Assembly (NCBI GenBank): GCA_023614405.1
Contig: CM042684.1
Coordinates: 537,772,682-537,836,681 of the forward strand
From: Avena insularis
Taxonomy: Eukaryota; Streptophyta; Magnoliopsida; Poales; Poaceae
DNA: 64,000 nucleotides
Reading direction: 5' to 3'
In this document: positions 36,009 to 48,289 of the stretch, one piece after another
How positions within the stretch are numbered: position 1 is the first letter of the stretch
Layout: the number at the start of each line of letters is the position of its first letter
The notes under the pieces: model-generated
What the model was told of the DNA's origin: nothing
The model's input: only the letters and a program-made list of their open reading frames with translations
Databases searched by the model: none
Made by a program: the position numbers and the translations under genes

Positions 36009-36540
36009 TTTTTTTTTACGAGAAAAGCAGGAGCTCTACTCATTGCATTGTAGGAGAGGGGAACGAAACCACACGAGTACAAAAGTTACAAAACGCCATT
36101 AGGCGCTCACACTAGAGACACAAAGTGATGCCCTGATTCTCAGGAGCCCTACCTTTCGCCACTAAAACTAGTTCTAAGTCATCTCTTATAAAGCTTGCTA
36201 ATCTAGTAGCGGTCATCGGCTCGTTCTGAAATATGTGTCTTCCTCTTTCTTTCCAGATGTGCCACACTATATAAATCGCAGCTGAGATGTCTCTCTATTT
36301 ATGCTCGTTTGATATCCCGCGGGACACCCGGTTCCACCAAGCACGGACAGAACTAGAAGGTGTTGCCACTCTGACCACCTTAGGGTTAGAGAACTAGAAA
36401 TTTGCCCAGACTTCCTTCGCGAATGGGCAGTGCAGCGCTGCCTTCTCGAAATCTTGATCACATAGACTGCAACGATCACCGTGTTGCAACCCTCTAGCTC
36501 AAAACCGCTCCATTGTCCAGTTTTTGTTTGAATTCTGAGA
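36009..36540 (-). mobile_element. 3' fragment of a LINE (zf-RVT domain), minus strand
   Basis: Read on the minus strand, the sequence carries GDRCSLCDQDFEKAALHCPF followed by AKEVWANF, typical of the zinc-binding reverse-transcriptase-associated domain near the C-terminus of plant L1-like ORF2. It ends in a T run at 36009-36016, that is, a poly(A) tail on the minus strand. Stops interrupt the frame. The 5' part is absent, as in most truncated LINE copies. It is distinct from the LINE at 37378. Confidence 0.6.
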
Positions 36541-36784
36541 GCAATTCTTAGGGTATCTACGGTTCATATTTTGAATTATCCAAGCATTACTCAAAAAAAC
36601 AGTATATAGCTCCACCATGCAAAAAATTCCAATCTCCCGGGAATGAACATTCAACATGACCCAGCATCGGACAAAAAATTCAAGGGGGCCTCACACGTGA
36701 GGAATTATTGCACCTCCTTTGGAAAATCCACCTAGAATTCAAAGTTATGATTCAAAAAAATGAAAAATCGAATTTTTCGCATAG

Positions 36785-37015
36785 AACCCGGAAATCTTCG
36801 TCAACCCCAAGGATAACACTCTGATCTATGACCGCGCCTACCACTACGGGTGCGTGATGGTGGTGTTCATCCATGCTAACATGCATACCAACTACTGGGA
36901 ACAGTTCCCCAACAAAGGTAGATACATCAACTATGTCATGCCGGAGCTACCAATGGTAGAGGTGGTTGCGGCGCCGGAGGTGGCGATGGAGGAGGTGGCG
37001 TCGGACCAGCAGTAG
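36785..37015 (+). CDS. Unidentified terminal exon, copy 1 (partial gene)
   Basis: An acceptor-like TTTTTCGCATAG is followed by 76 codons and TAG. The product reads like real protein (FVNPKDNTLIYDRAYHYGCV, MVVF, NYWEQFPN, YVMPELPMVEVV, an acidic Ala/Glu/Val tail). I do not recognise the family. No upstream exon is identifiable, so it may be a gene fragment carried with the duplicated segment 36680-37377. The second copy (48649-48879) has the same 231-bp length but a stop in place of the Gln after NYWE. Confidence 0.35.
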   Translation, partial: NPEIFVNPKDNTLIYDRAYHYGCVMVVFIHANMHTNYWEQFPNKGRYINYVMPELPMVEVVAAPEVAMEEVASDQQ

Positions 37016-37730
37016 TGCAAAACTGACGGGTGTAATGTCAGTTCTTCTAGTATTGAGTAGTAGTTTATCTTGATTGTAAACTTCTGCTCGTAATAATGAA
37101 ACCTTCTATTTCAATTTCTGCTCGAAAGAGTTCTGCTCATAACCGTGATTGCAAAATTCTATTTTGGTTTTGTTTGATAAGTGTAAACACTTTTTTATTC
37201 CAGTTCTGTCAGAAGCTCATAGTCAAACACACCTAAACTTGGTCCCATTGTAATCGTAGGCACCTCTAATTGACCCCTTAGCGACAAATGCAGACGAACT
37301 TTGTCTCGTAGTGACAAATGGGAAGACACTATAGAATAACAAATATAAACGTTGTGTGACTAGGTAATATGGCTATTATGAATTGGGGGCAAGACGATTT
37401 AAGGTAGTCCGCCCCGGGTGTGGCGGTTTCCGTTTTTCCCACTCGTCTTCTGTTTGGCGATCGGAAGGCGATCCCGAGATCCAGATCGCAGCGGTCGTCG
37501 TCTCCGGTGAGTCCACGAGTAAAACCAAAACAAAGTCCTATGGGGGGATCCCAGGGTGTCCACCGTTTGCATCTCTCGTCGGTCCTCGTGCATTTGTCCC
37601 GCTCTTGTTTTTCGTTTAAACCCTAACCCATCCACAAAAGCCTTTCGAGTGTTGCCTAGGGCACTTGATCGTACACCACTGGTTACCTAGAGCGACCTGT
37701 GTGTTTGCGAGGAGAGGGAGGTAGGAGGCA

Positions 37731-38645
37731 ATGGAGGGAGTAGAGGGGATGATGAGGGGGCTGAAGCTGTCGAAGGAGGAACTAAAGGGAGTCAGATTTG
37801 TAAAGATCGGTGGAGGGAAGGAAGTGGTGACGGATCTGTAGGCTGTGGGTAAACTGTTGGTGGACAAACCAGCCTATACGGATGCCATGGAGAATGCATT
37901 GGGGCCGATCTGGTGCCCCATGAAAGGGATAGAAGTCAAGAACCTCGGGGAGAACCGATTCCTGTTTACATTCAGACAGGCGTCAGGAAGGAAGAAGGCG
38001 GTGGATACGGGTCCATGGATGTTTGAGAACAAGCTGCTAATAATGGAGGATTTTGGTGCTAGCTAGTCTATTGATGAGCATGCCTTTGACAAAATTCCGA
38101 TCTAGGTTCATATCTATAAGCTACCGCTGGGAAGGATGAGTGGTAAAACAGCGGAGCTGATTGGGAACCAGATAGGCGAGTTTCTGCATGTGGATGGTCT
38201 AGCAGGAGGAATGGCGGTGGGGCAGAGTCTGCGGGTCAAGGTGCGGATGCTGATTACTAAACCACTGATGCATGGTACAATGGTGGAGGGGGAGGCTGCA
38301 GGAGGAAGTAAAGTGAGATGGTGCCCTTTTGAATACGCGTATCTACCAGATTTCTGCTATATATGTGGGCTGATTGGACATGTGGAGAAGGAGTGTTCGA
38401 TGAAGCTGAAGAAAGGGGAGGAACACCAGTATGGGAGGTGGCTGCGATGGCAGCCACCAAGGAGATCAGGGGGCTATGAGACTAGGAGGAGCTGGAGTGA
38501 TGGAGGAGGAAGAAGGAAGTTTAGCTGGGGTAGCGGATATGGTAACAAGGGGAGTGATAAACCGTCATGGAGGAAAATGACGTTTCAACAGGGGATAACC
38601 AAAGGAGGAAGGAGGAGAGTGAGCAGGAAGTCACAAGTCCCTTGA
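37731..38645 (+). pseudogene. LINE ORF1, RNA-binding protein, interrupted
   Basis: A start at 37731 (ATGGAGGGAGTAG) opens a DUF4283-like region (PMKGIEVKNLGENRFLFTF, then AVDTGPWMFENKLL). The knuckle FCYICGLIGHVEKEC lies near 38350-38400. In-frame stops occur near 37840, 38064 and 38104. After 38645 a lysine- and glutamate-rich tail continues in another frame to about 38830. ORF1 proteins of this type bind the element's RNA. Confidence 0.75.
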
Positions 38646-39131
38646 AGATCACAGCGGGGAAGGAGGACGTGCAGAAAAGTAATCGGTTTAGGAGGCTTTT
38701 TTCTGAGGAAAACAAGGACGATGGGAAGAAGGAGGAGGTAAAGGAAAAAGGAGCAGTGGGAAATGGGAGGAAGATGGGGGAGGAGAAAAAAACAAGGGGA
38801 CAAAGGAAGATGGGGTTGAGGAGAATAGTGTAGGGAAAGGGGGGAAGGAGGAACGTGGTACAAAGGAAGCTGCAAAAAAGACATGGACAAACAGTGGGAA
38901 GGAAAAGCAAACAGGGGGCAAACATTTCAAACGGGCACCAAGGGAGAGAAGGGACAAACTTGCAGCCACCTCTGAATCGGTGCTGGGCGCTAAAAGGACG
39001 AGTGATGAGTTGGAGTTGGACGACGGTACAAAAACAAAGAAGGTGCGGGAGAATGAGGTGGTGATGATGGAGGCTATTTCAAATAAAACATCTAGTGAAG
39101 CGGGGCTATCGGAACATCCTCGCTTGTCCCA

Positions 39132-42100
39132 ATGAATATAGGAGCATGGAATGGCCGGGGGTTGGGGAACGGCCCGGCCTTTCAAGGTCTTCTGGATTTC
39201 CGGAAGAGGGAGGACCCTGCTGTCTTGTTCCTCTGCGAGACAAAGTTGGACGAAAGGAGGATTGAGTGGCTAAGGTGGAAGCTGGAAATGCCAAATATGG
39301 TGGTAAAGGATTGTATTGGACAGAGTGGGGGTCTGGCTATGTTGTGGAAGAGGGATGTGGATGTGAGACTCATTGGTTTCAAGTCACGGTACCACCTAGA
39401 TACGGAGATTACGGAGCAGGATGGTTTTGTGTGGAGATTTACTGGTATATATGGAGATCCGAGGTCGGATGGGAAGGAGAACACATGGAGACTACTCAGA
39501 CACCTGAAACATCAAAATGACAAGCCGTGGCTAGTTGCCGGCGACTTTAATGAGGTGTTGCATTCGTGGGAGAAGGAGGGAGGAGCGCCGAGATCACAAG
39601 TGGCTATGGATAGATTCAAATCCACTTTGGAAGAGTGTGAGCTGAGTGACTTGGGGTTTGTTGGAGACGCCTTTACCTAGAGAAACCATAGTCACGATGC
39701 AAGCAAATACATAAGGGAACGTCTCGATAGTGCTGTAGCTACATCATCTTGGTGCAGTCGATTCCCTGGATACAAGGTGACCAATGGATAACCGCGTCAC
39801 TCAGACCATAGACCGTTGATTATAGAGACACATGGCATGGATAGATGTGTCAGGGCCCCGGGTCGGGCCCTAACCCCACGTTTTGAAGCCGGGTGGTTTG
39901 AGGAGGAGGAGTGTATGGATATGGTGAGGGAGGCATGGGAACTGAAGTGAAACTGAATTAGAAGGATGCGAGGGGGGCTGCGAAGGGTGTGATGGGGAGA
40001 TTGGTACCATGGAGTAAAAACACGTTGGGGGACATGGGGCGTATCAGCAGGCTGAAGAAGGACTTGTAGGTTTGTAGGAGAAAATCTATTGCACCCGATC
40101 AAGTGAGAAGGGAGGAGGTACTGCGGTTTAAACTGGATAGGTTAGAGGAGCAAAGAGATCTCTATTGGAAGCAACGAGCCCATGTAAACTGGTTAAAGGG
40201 AGGTGATAGAAACACAAAATTCTTTCACATGGCGGCGTGAGAAAGAAAAAGGAGAAACACTATAAGGAGGTTGCGGAAGGAGGATGGGAGTGTGGTGGAG
40301 GAGAAGGAGGCCATGAAAGAAGTGGTAACTAACTATTTTTCAAACCTTTTCACTTCTCGTGCAGGTACCCGGGTGGATGAACTCTTAGACCACATCGGTT
40401 TATGAGTGACCCCGGAGATGAACGAACTACTTGTCAAGGAGTATACGGAAGCGGAAGTAAAAGAGGCATTGGAAAGCATTGGCGATTTAAAAGCGTCGGG
40501 TGTGGATGGAATGCCATCTATTTTTTATAAGAAATGTTGGGGAATTGTTGGAGAGAAAGTCACAAGTGAGGTGCTTAATGTTCTGAGGGGAGGTCCTATG
40601 CCAGAAGGATGGAATGATACATGTGTTGTCTTGATTCCAAAGACAAAAAATCCAGAAAGCATGAAGGATCTTCGGCCTATTAGCTTGTGCAACGTGGTGT
40701 ACAAATTGATATCCAAGGTTCTTGCAAACCGTTTGAAGCTGATTCTTCCAGATATTATATCGCCAAATCAAAGTGCCTTCATCCCAGGGCGACTGATCAC
40801 GGATAATATCTCATTGGCGTATGAATGCACACACTTTATGCAAAATAAGAGGGGGGGGGGGGGGGGAAATGAAGGATATGCGGCGATCAAGTTAGATATG
40901 AGCAAGGCTTACGATAGAGTTGAGTGGAACTTTTTGGAGAAGATGATGAGAAGGATGGATTTTGAGGAGAGGTGGATTGAGAGGATTATGACTTGTATCA
41001 CTACCGTCAACTACCAATTCCGGGTAAATGGGGAGGTTACGGAGACGATTACACCACAAAGGGGACTCCGCCAGGGAGATCCCCTCTCGCCATACCTCTT
41101 CCTGATTTGTGTTGAGGGCTTCTCGGCCTTGCTTAATGGGGCAGATGCGGATGGAACGCTGGAAGGCATTCAGCTATGCAATGAGGCTCCGAGATTTAAC
41201 CATCTACTGTTTGCAGATGACTCCTTGGTACTGATCAAAGCTAATAGCGATAGTGCCAGAAATCTGCAACATATCCAACATCTTTACGAAGGTTGCTCTG
41301 GCCAGACCATTAATTTCGACAAGTCTTCGGTGATGTTTCGCAAGAATACTCCCTTCTCTAGGCGACAAGAGGTGCTGACACAACTGAACATTAAGGCAGA
41401 AGCACGGACAGAAAAATATTCGGGGCTCCCGGTATATATAGGCAGATCTAAATCGAGGATATTTGCCTATTTGAAGGACAGGGCGTGGAAGAAAATTCAA
41501 GGGTGGATGGAGAAATTTCTATCTAAGGCGGGCAAAGATATTCTTATCAAGGCTTGTGCACAAGCAATACCAACCTTTGCTATGTCATGTTTTGACTTGA
41601 CCAAAACCTTGTGTGATGAGATTAGTGCAATGATCTGTAGGTTTGGTGGGCACAGCAAGATAATGAGAACAAAGTCCATTGGCTAAGGTGGGAGCTATTG
41701 ACACTCTCTAAATCGGAAGGCGGGATGGGATTCCGTGACCTTCATGCTTTCAACACGGCAATGCTGGCCAAACAAGCCTGGAGAATGTTCAATAACGCAG
41801 AATCGCTATGTGCCAGGGTGCTATAAAGACTAAGTATTTTCCAACTACTTCGATCCTTGAGGCAAAACCGGCGGCAGGAATATCCTACTCCTGGCCGAGT
41901 ATTTTAAAAGGTGCCGAGTTGATGAAGAAGGGATACGTTTGGAGGATAGGGGATGGAGCTAATGTTCATATATGGAGTGATCCATGGTTGCCAAGAGATG
42001 ATGCTATGAAACCTATCACACCACGTGGTAGATGTGTGCTGGCGTAAGGTTTGCAAATTAATTGACCCAAGTACAGGTCAATGGGATGAGCAACTTATCC

Positions 42101-43086
42101 GTGATAATTTCTGGGCAATCGATGCTACTACTATTTTGGCAACGCCTATCAGAGAGGAGTTTGACGATTGTATTGCATGGCACTACGACACAAAAGGCTT
42201 ATTCTCCGTGAAGTCAGCCTATCATGTGTGTGTGAAGCAGAGGAACGAAGTCATCGCGCGCGGAGTCTTCAAATTCTAGCGAGGAAGGCCTAAAGTGGAT
42301 GAAGATCTGGGAGCTAAAGTGCCAGCCAAAAATTAGACAGTTTATTTGGAGACTAGCACACAATAGTCTACCAGTGAAGAGAAATATTAAAAAATGGGGC
42401 ATTGACTGCGATACTATCTGTGTGTGCTGTCGGAGACTGGATGAGGACAGTGCCCATTTATTCCTGCGATGTAAAGAGGTCAAGAAGGTGTGGAGAGCAC
42501 TAAAGCTGGAACATGTCCGTGATCGCATGTGCCAGGCCCAAAGTGCAAAAGAGACGGTACAAATTCTCGTAAATCTGAGAGGGAAAGAATGCACCCTTGT
42601 GTGTTGTCTGCTCTGGTACTGGTGGAACAGAAGGAATAAAATAAATGCTAATGAGAAAGTGGGGCCTTGGGAACAGATTATACATCAGATCATGAGACAC
42701 TTGCCTACTGGGGTAAACAAAATAGCAAGATTGCGGTACCGGAAGAGAAGGTGTGGCAACCTCCGGGGGAGAACATTATCAAATTAAACATTGACGGGGC
42801 GTTCCATGCAGCCAGTAATTTGGGAGGATGGGGCTTCGTCGCCAGAGACAGTACAGAGACAGTACGAGGGGGATGTCAGAGGCTCAGGGGCTGGCTTCAT
42901 ACCATGTGTGGCCAGTGCTGCTCAAGCAGAAGCACATGCATGTGCGGAGGCGATACAAGCGGCTGCTACCTGGGGAATGACGAAAATCCATATCGAGACG
43001 GATGCCATGAACCTGGTTCAAGCTCTTCAATCAAAGGACGCCTGAAGGGATCATCTACAGAGACCCGCGCCTCAATCTCCAGCTAA
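39132..43086 (+). pseudogene. LINE ORF2: endonuclease, reverse transcriptase, RNase H
   Basis: Endonuclease at 39132-39680 (NIGAWNGRGLG, FLCETKLDE, WLVAGDFNEVL), ended by TAG near 39678 where a Trp codon is expected. Reverse transcriptase at 40406-41686 (LRPISLCNVVYKLISKVLAN, QSAFIPGRLITDNI, GLRQGDPLSPYLF, FADD at about 41209-41220). Zinc-binding domain at 42299-42787 (CVCCRRLDEDSAHLFLRC). RNase H at about 42790-43045 (IDGAF, AEAHACAEAIQAA, IETDAMNLV). Stops or frame changes separate each part, and a run of about 16 G at 40851-40867 interrupts the reverse transcriptase in a likely length-variable way. The copy cannot encode an intact enzyme. Confidence 0.85.
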
Positions 43087-43345
43087 ACTTTAATAATGTG
43101 TTTATTTCCTTTACTCCTTGGGTCTGTAATAATGTAGCACATTGCCTGGCTACGTATGGTGTGAGTTGACAGTGCCCACGATCATTATGGTCCGAGGCTT
43201 TGCCTGAGGATGTATCGGTTAATGTGACCAGCACTATTGCTGAGTCTGGTGATTAATGGAATCAGGAGTTCCATCTCAAAAAAAAAAAAAGGTAATATGG
43301 CTATTTGCGGTTAAATAAAAAACCTAAGAGATAAATAAAAAAAAA

Positions 43346-46300
43346 ACTTTCTTGCATTATTACTTAATCATAAGATTGTAAATGGGTTGGGTTTTACAAG
43401 TTTATTCCAAGCAATGAAAACAGGAGCAGATTTTTGAATGACAAGGGGCATGTGAATCTGATTTTTTATTTTATTCATGCTCCGGCACCTGAGGTGGGTT
43501 TTCATATTACTACCTGACTAATTGCCTTTTGTATATGTAGTTCAATGTAGTCTAAAAGGTCCACTTCTTACAATGGAGTTATGTAACTGCAAGATACTCA
43601 GAGGTATAAGTTGGTTATCGTGAAAAAATGATTATATTGGATAGGAACAAAACTCTAAACAAATTAGGGACATTCTTGATTTCTATGGGTTTGCACTGTT
43701 ACAGTGTACACCTGCCGCCGTCGTGCGACATTCAGGTGATGTACCATTTTTTTTCGATACGATGGGAACACATGCATTGTGCGCCTGGATCTAGCAGCCA
43801 TCAGTTGATAAAAGTAGCAGGATCGTCAATTTATAAAGAAGCAGATTAGCCAACTTACTCACCTTGTGTTTGTTAAAACGTTCAAAGAGATAGTTGGTAA
43901 TTTCTTAATAAGACTAGCTCGAGCAGTTCTTTATAACCTTTAATGTAAAGTTCTCCATTGACCTCAATAATCACTTATGTTTTCAGGAATCGGTAAATGC
44001 AGGGATGGTAATTAGTGCAGAATTTCTGATGGTGAGTAACTCATCTATCTATCTATTTTCATGTGTTATGTGCACAAAAAAGCCACACCGAGAAGTACTT
44101 CTCAAGGTCTAGAAGCTCGGCCTAGCCTCCGGACTCCTGTTGCAGCACCCGAGTCGCAGGCTCGCTGGCATGTAGCACCATGGTTGCGAAGACGGTGCTG
44201 CACAGGTACACGCATCCATCCGGTGTCGTTCATAGTATACCATCAGTTAGAACTATCCCGGAATCCCCCCAGAGGATCTCAACAACGTGCAACTTCATTT
44301 TCATATCAACTTTATTTGGTTAGTGATGTAACATGACACTCCTTTGAATGTTCTTCAAAATGCAGAACCTAGAATGGGCAGGCACCTCTTCAGGCTGGGT
44401 GAACCATGGTGGTGCAGGGAGCCAGACTAAAAAAAATTGATGCGTCGCATGCATGTACCTGCTCCTATATATCACCTGATTTTCAGTTTTTAGCAATTGG
44501 GTCAATATTATTGGTGATGGAATATTTATGCATCTTGCAGGTGTGTTAACCCAAGATGGGATACGCTTCTTCTACAATTTGGTCTTTTGTGAAGGTGTTC
44601 TCAATGATGCAATGTTATTCAGTGCTATCTAGAACTTCAGATATAAGAAATTTCAGTAGATCTGTTTTGATTATGCTTTTGTTACCGTAGACACGTTCCC
44701 ACGTGTATCTTATTTTCCTCCTAATCTTGTGAGAAATATACTATGATCTATTTGATCTAGACATTTTGGGCACTTATTGGTTGTTCATTGTCAACATATT
44801 GATTTTCTTAAAGTACAAATATTGCATGGTGAATTCAATCGAACCTCACCATCTTGAAATACAGAGTATATACAATATGCGAACAGTGTATGGAGAAAAC
44901 ATATTGTGAATCAAAAAAAATATTTGATTTTAGGGAGGATGTTATTTGGGGAAGAATAGCTCCTGGAGTAGTTAGGAGGTAACCATGGCTTGCAAACTTG
45001 TTTATTTGCCGCTCTGACGGGATCAAGAGGCTAATGTTTTGTAATTCTGACTAGCCCCTTCATTCACGGACTTCTTGCAGGTCTAGAACATGATAAATGA
45101 TTACTGATCGATGATGTTGAGATTGCGGCTTGGTTAGGATCTGATTTGTGTTTTACTTTCAGGAGGATGTTGATACAACAAAGATCGGCCCTTCAAGTAA
45201 TGGTAATAATGAAGAAGTTCCTGAGAAAGATAGTGGAGTATAGTCTTCTGACAAAGGTTTTTATCAGTGGTTATTGGCCGTACTATAAAAGTTCAGATCT
45301 CCAATACGATGTGCAACAATAATTTTTTATCCAAGTTTTTGCTGCCTTTCATTCTTCTGTCATTGGTTTCCTTGAATGATTGAGCGATAATTTTTTATCC
45401 GCGGTAATACATACGTGGAATTAAAAGGAGTAATTTCACCTTGGATGATTGAGGGATAAATTTTTATCTACACTAATATATACCTGGAATTAAAGGGAGT
45501 GATTTCGCAATATGTTATGCACAGGATATATAAATGATATACCCACTAAGCTACACAAACACACCTATGGGGTAAGCTGTCCAAGAGGTAAGTACTAATA
45601 TCGGTTTGAATATAATGAATGATAATATCGACCTTTATGATTAATACAACAAAGTTATAGTATTCAGATCTAATCATGTTCTATTTATTACTCGGAAAAA
45701 TTTAGACCATGGAAACTTTAAGAGAACAGTGAAGATTTTTTTTCAGAAGTGCAGTTTCAGCTACCGAAAGAAACTTGGAAAGAATTGTTATGGCCTATTA
45801 GACTAGACTTTATGTTGTTCAGAAACGGACTGTGAAGGATACAGTTCTAACTCTTGGATTGTAACGGTTTCACTAAATATTTTGGTGGCTATATGTTCTG
45901 CTGATGGTGATGTAGAGTAGGGCATCAAGGATACAAGGATGCTTCAAGGTTGGTTTATTCCCATCAATTACCAATAAGCTATGTGGTCATTGAGTCCATG
46001 CAAAATGCGTCTAATCAGGAGCTAAATTCTATATCTGCACTTCTCCACTAACTATGTGATGTCTTGAGGCCAGAGATAATGAGGGATTTTTTCAATCCAA
46101 ACTCACTTGTTTTCCAGGTATATAAATTGTAAACCGCAGTTTTGCTGGTAGCCATAGTCCCGTGTGCATCTATGCTGACTCTAAAAGCCAGGGCCACTTC
46201 ATAACCTATCCATGTTTTAACACTGGAAATGTGACCGCAAGTTGCACATATTTAGGACTCAAACCATGTAATGCCATGTACATATGTCAGATCCAAGTTT

Positions 46301-46592
46301 CATGTTTTTTTGTTCAAAAAAACTCTGGTTTATCCAAATTGGTTGATGGATTAACTTTATATCTTCTTTGAAACCAAGTTTGTGTATATTCAGAAGCTAT
46401 GGTTTCTTTAATAATTTGACCATAATGAGGTATATTTGAAATAATCGTTGGCCTGGTGCTAATTGGTTGTTATTCGGTTCTACATCTCTTTGTCCCATCA
46501 TTTCAAATTTTAGATAAAAAGTTCGTCCTATTAAGACGAGCCTGGTAGAGACGAGCCTGGTAGAGAGAGTAGAGATCGTGCGTTGCACGTGC
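43346..46592. mobile_element. ~3.2-kb unidentified insertion in a duplicated promoter
   Basis: Sister copies read TAAATAAAAAATCAGGTGA then ATTCTTAATTGATACTAG without a break. Here these parts are separated by about 3.2 kb. The right edge carries a GTGCGTTGCAC hairpin shortly before the junction, a feature seen near Helitron 3' ends, but the usual CTRR end and TC start are not evident. The interior has exon-like patches (45163-45243; about 45527-45590) with plant-like splice sites. Direct repeats GACGAGCCTGGTAGAGA lie at 46536-46566. Confidence 0.45.
45163..45243 (+). CDS. Possible captured terminal exon
   Basis: The pyrimidine-rich acceptor TTTTACTTTCAG is followed by 26 codons and TAG. The peptide is acidic (EDVDTTKIGPSSNGNNEEV and so on), like a disordered C-terminal tail. 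The parent gene is not recognised and the remaining exons are not clear. It may be a gene fragment carried by the surrounding insertion. Confidence 0.3.
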   Translation, partial: EDVDTTKIGPSSNGNNEEVPEKDSGV

Positions 46593-46827
46593 ACTTTTAC
46601 TTAATTGATACTAGTGTATATACCCAATAATGAAGATACGTAAAGGATATTCGGTCAAGTAAGGCGATGCAATCAACCGAGGAGATGGAGAGAGAAAAAA
46701 AAGCAAGTGACCTGACGAAATGCTAGCCAAGCTCGCGCGTCCCTCCCTCCTTCCCTTTCCATAAATACCATCGAATCCAATTAGGGTTCATGTATCAATC
46801 AAATACAAGAATATCGATCGACCCAGC

Positions 46828-47077
46828 ATGGAGCCTGCAATTTCTCCCCCTCTGATGAGCTCGCCGGCGCCTCGTGAAGTGCGCGCAACACGTGTTGGTG
46901 TTCCTTTTCGTGTTGGCGGCGGTGGTGCGCACAGAACGACCGCTTCATCTCGATCGGATGTTGGACGAAGAAATCTTAGATTGTTTCGCAAGATATCTCA
47001 ATCGAGCGGGGTATATATATGGGCGTTTACCGGACTCTTTTACGATGGAAGGCCCGAAGACCACACCTGATACGTAA
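46828..47077 (+). pseudogene. Four-helix membrane-protein gene, copy D, truncated and fused
   Basis: The ATG context and first 12 codons match the intact copy. A 17-bp loss then shifts the frame, and the internal ATG before KCAQHV has become GTG. The first helix (LVFLFVLAAVV) is readable in the shifted frame, but the similarity ends near 46920 and is replaced by unrelated sequence that stays open to 47077 (RPLHLDRMLDEEILDC, then YLNRAGYIYGRLPDSF). Exon 2 is absent. TATA-like ATAAATA is at 46761-46767. Its promoter begins at 37315 and is split by the LINE and the 3.2-kb insertion. Confidence 0.65.
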
Positions 47078-47099
47078 CATGGACCTAGCGTAGGAAAAA

Positions 47100-48285
47100 G
47101 TTTTTTCCGACTTACCGGTGGCGTTGGTTGTAATACAGAGTTTAAGGCTAAATTGGTCTAGAAAAGTGTTGTACCGGGAGAAACAATCCGTGTGTAGTTA
47201 CACCCATGTGTTTCACACTATCTAGGCATTATCTATCATACCGAAGAGTATGTACGCGTAGTATAAAGTATATAATACTAATTATGTACTATATGTACTA
47301 TTTTTTGGTAGTATGTATGATTTTTTCACATATTTCCTTTTTACGTATAAATATGAAGGTATTTTGAATATATAGTGGAAATTATGGTTCAACCTATAAT
47401 TTTTTCACGTAAGTTAATTGGAAGTATTTTAGATATAGTATATGAACATACTCCAACTTATAAAGTATCATATATACTTTCGTATGGAGTATATGAAGCG
47501 TGGATGTAACTACACATAGGAGTAAGAAAGATTTTTATAGGAATAGATATAGGTATAGATTTGTAAAAAATGAGGGCCTCACCTGAATTTGGTGGACACG
47601 GTGCCACGAGAGGTCAATGTTAGGTCACATGTCTATAGAACTTAACGCGATCACACTGGATATAAACTAGTGTGGATTAACAGCACCGTTCTGAAACTCA
47701 CCCTCTCTGATGAAAAAACCCGAAGAACACATAGAGAAGGACACTATTTTGTCGACACGCTCAATTTGTGTCTTTTCCGTTTCTTTCCTTTTATTCATCC
47801 AAATCCTAGGTAGTCGGCCTTGATCCGTTTTACACGAGCCATCCGACGGATGAAATCGTGACCAACGATTACACACGATTGCAAAGAAAAGGTAAACGAC
47901 CTATTCTGCCGCAACATGAACTGTAGCTGCTTCTGGTTATTTCTAGAGAAGGAAACTTAGAGTGGCTGTGTCCAGGTCCATCGAACAATTCACCCCCTTA
48001 AGCTTGATGTCCTGAACTTACCAGATGCAAACCGGTCTTCTCTTTCAGCTCTTGAAAGGAAAACCTTGCCGATGGTTTTGTAAGAATGTCAGCATGCTGC
48101 TCGCTCCGCCTCTGTCTTTCCTTCTTCAACACAACTTCTAGAAAAAGGTAACGCACGTCAATGTGTTTGCTCCTCTCATAAAACACCGGGGTTTTGCACT
48201 GGGAGATTGCAGGTTGTCTGTTTATGACCTTGACGTTCTCACAACCCAGAAATTCTTCAACAAGCCAGGATTTTTTTTAAGTAAT
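47100..48285. other. Spacer after copy D
   Basis: AT-rich to 47560, with short palindromic stretches around ATATAC. 47572-47662 matches 28375-28465. The minus strand at about 48000-48200 reads like the end of a copia polyprotein in the RNase H/terminal region (HIDVRYLFLEVV, then EQHADILTKP), so a copia fragment is likely there. No gene otherwise. Confidence 0.45.
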
Positions 48286-48289
48286 ATAT

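Larger units (their letters stand above)
37378..43289 (+). mobile_element. L1-type LINE, full length but mutated
   Basis: The 5912-bp element is flanked by GGTAATATGGCTATT (37363-37377 and 43290-43304) and ends in 12 A. The same promoter segment is uninterrupted in four sister copies, for example at 49231, which gives the empty site. It has the layout of plant L1 elements with an RNase H domain: leader, ORF1 with a CCHC knuckle, then ORF2 with endonuclease, reverse transcriptase, zinc domain and RNase H. Both ORFs carry stops and frameshifts. Confidence 0.9.

Noticed and set aside
38521..39185. Minus-strand frames opposite the LINE
   Set aside because: They are antisense shadows of the purine-rich ORF1 tail and endonuclease.
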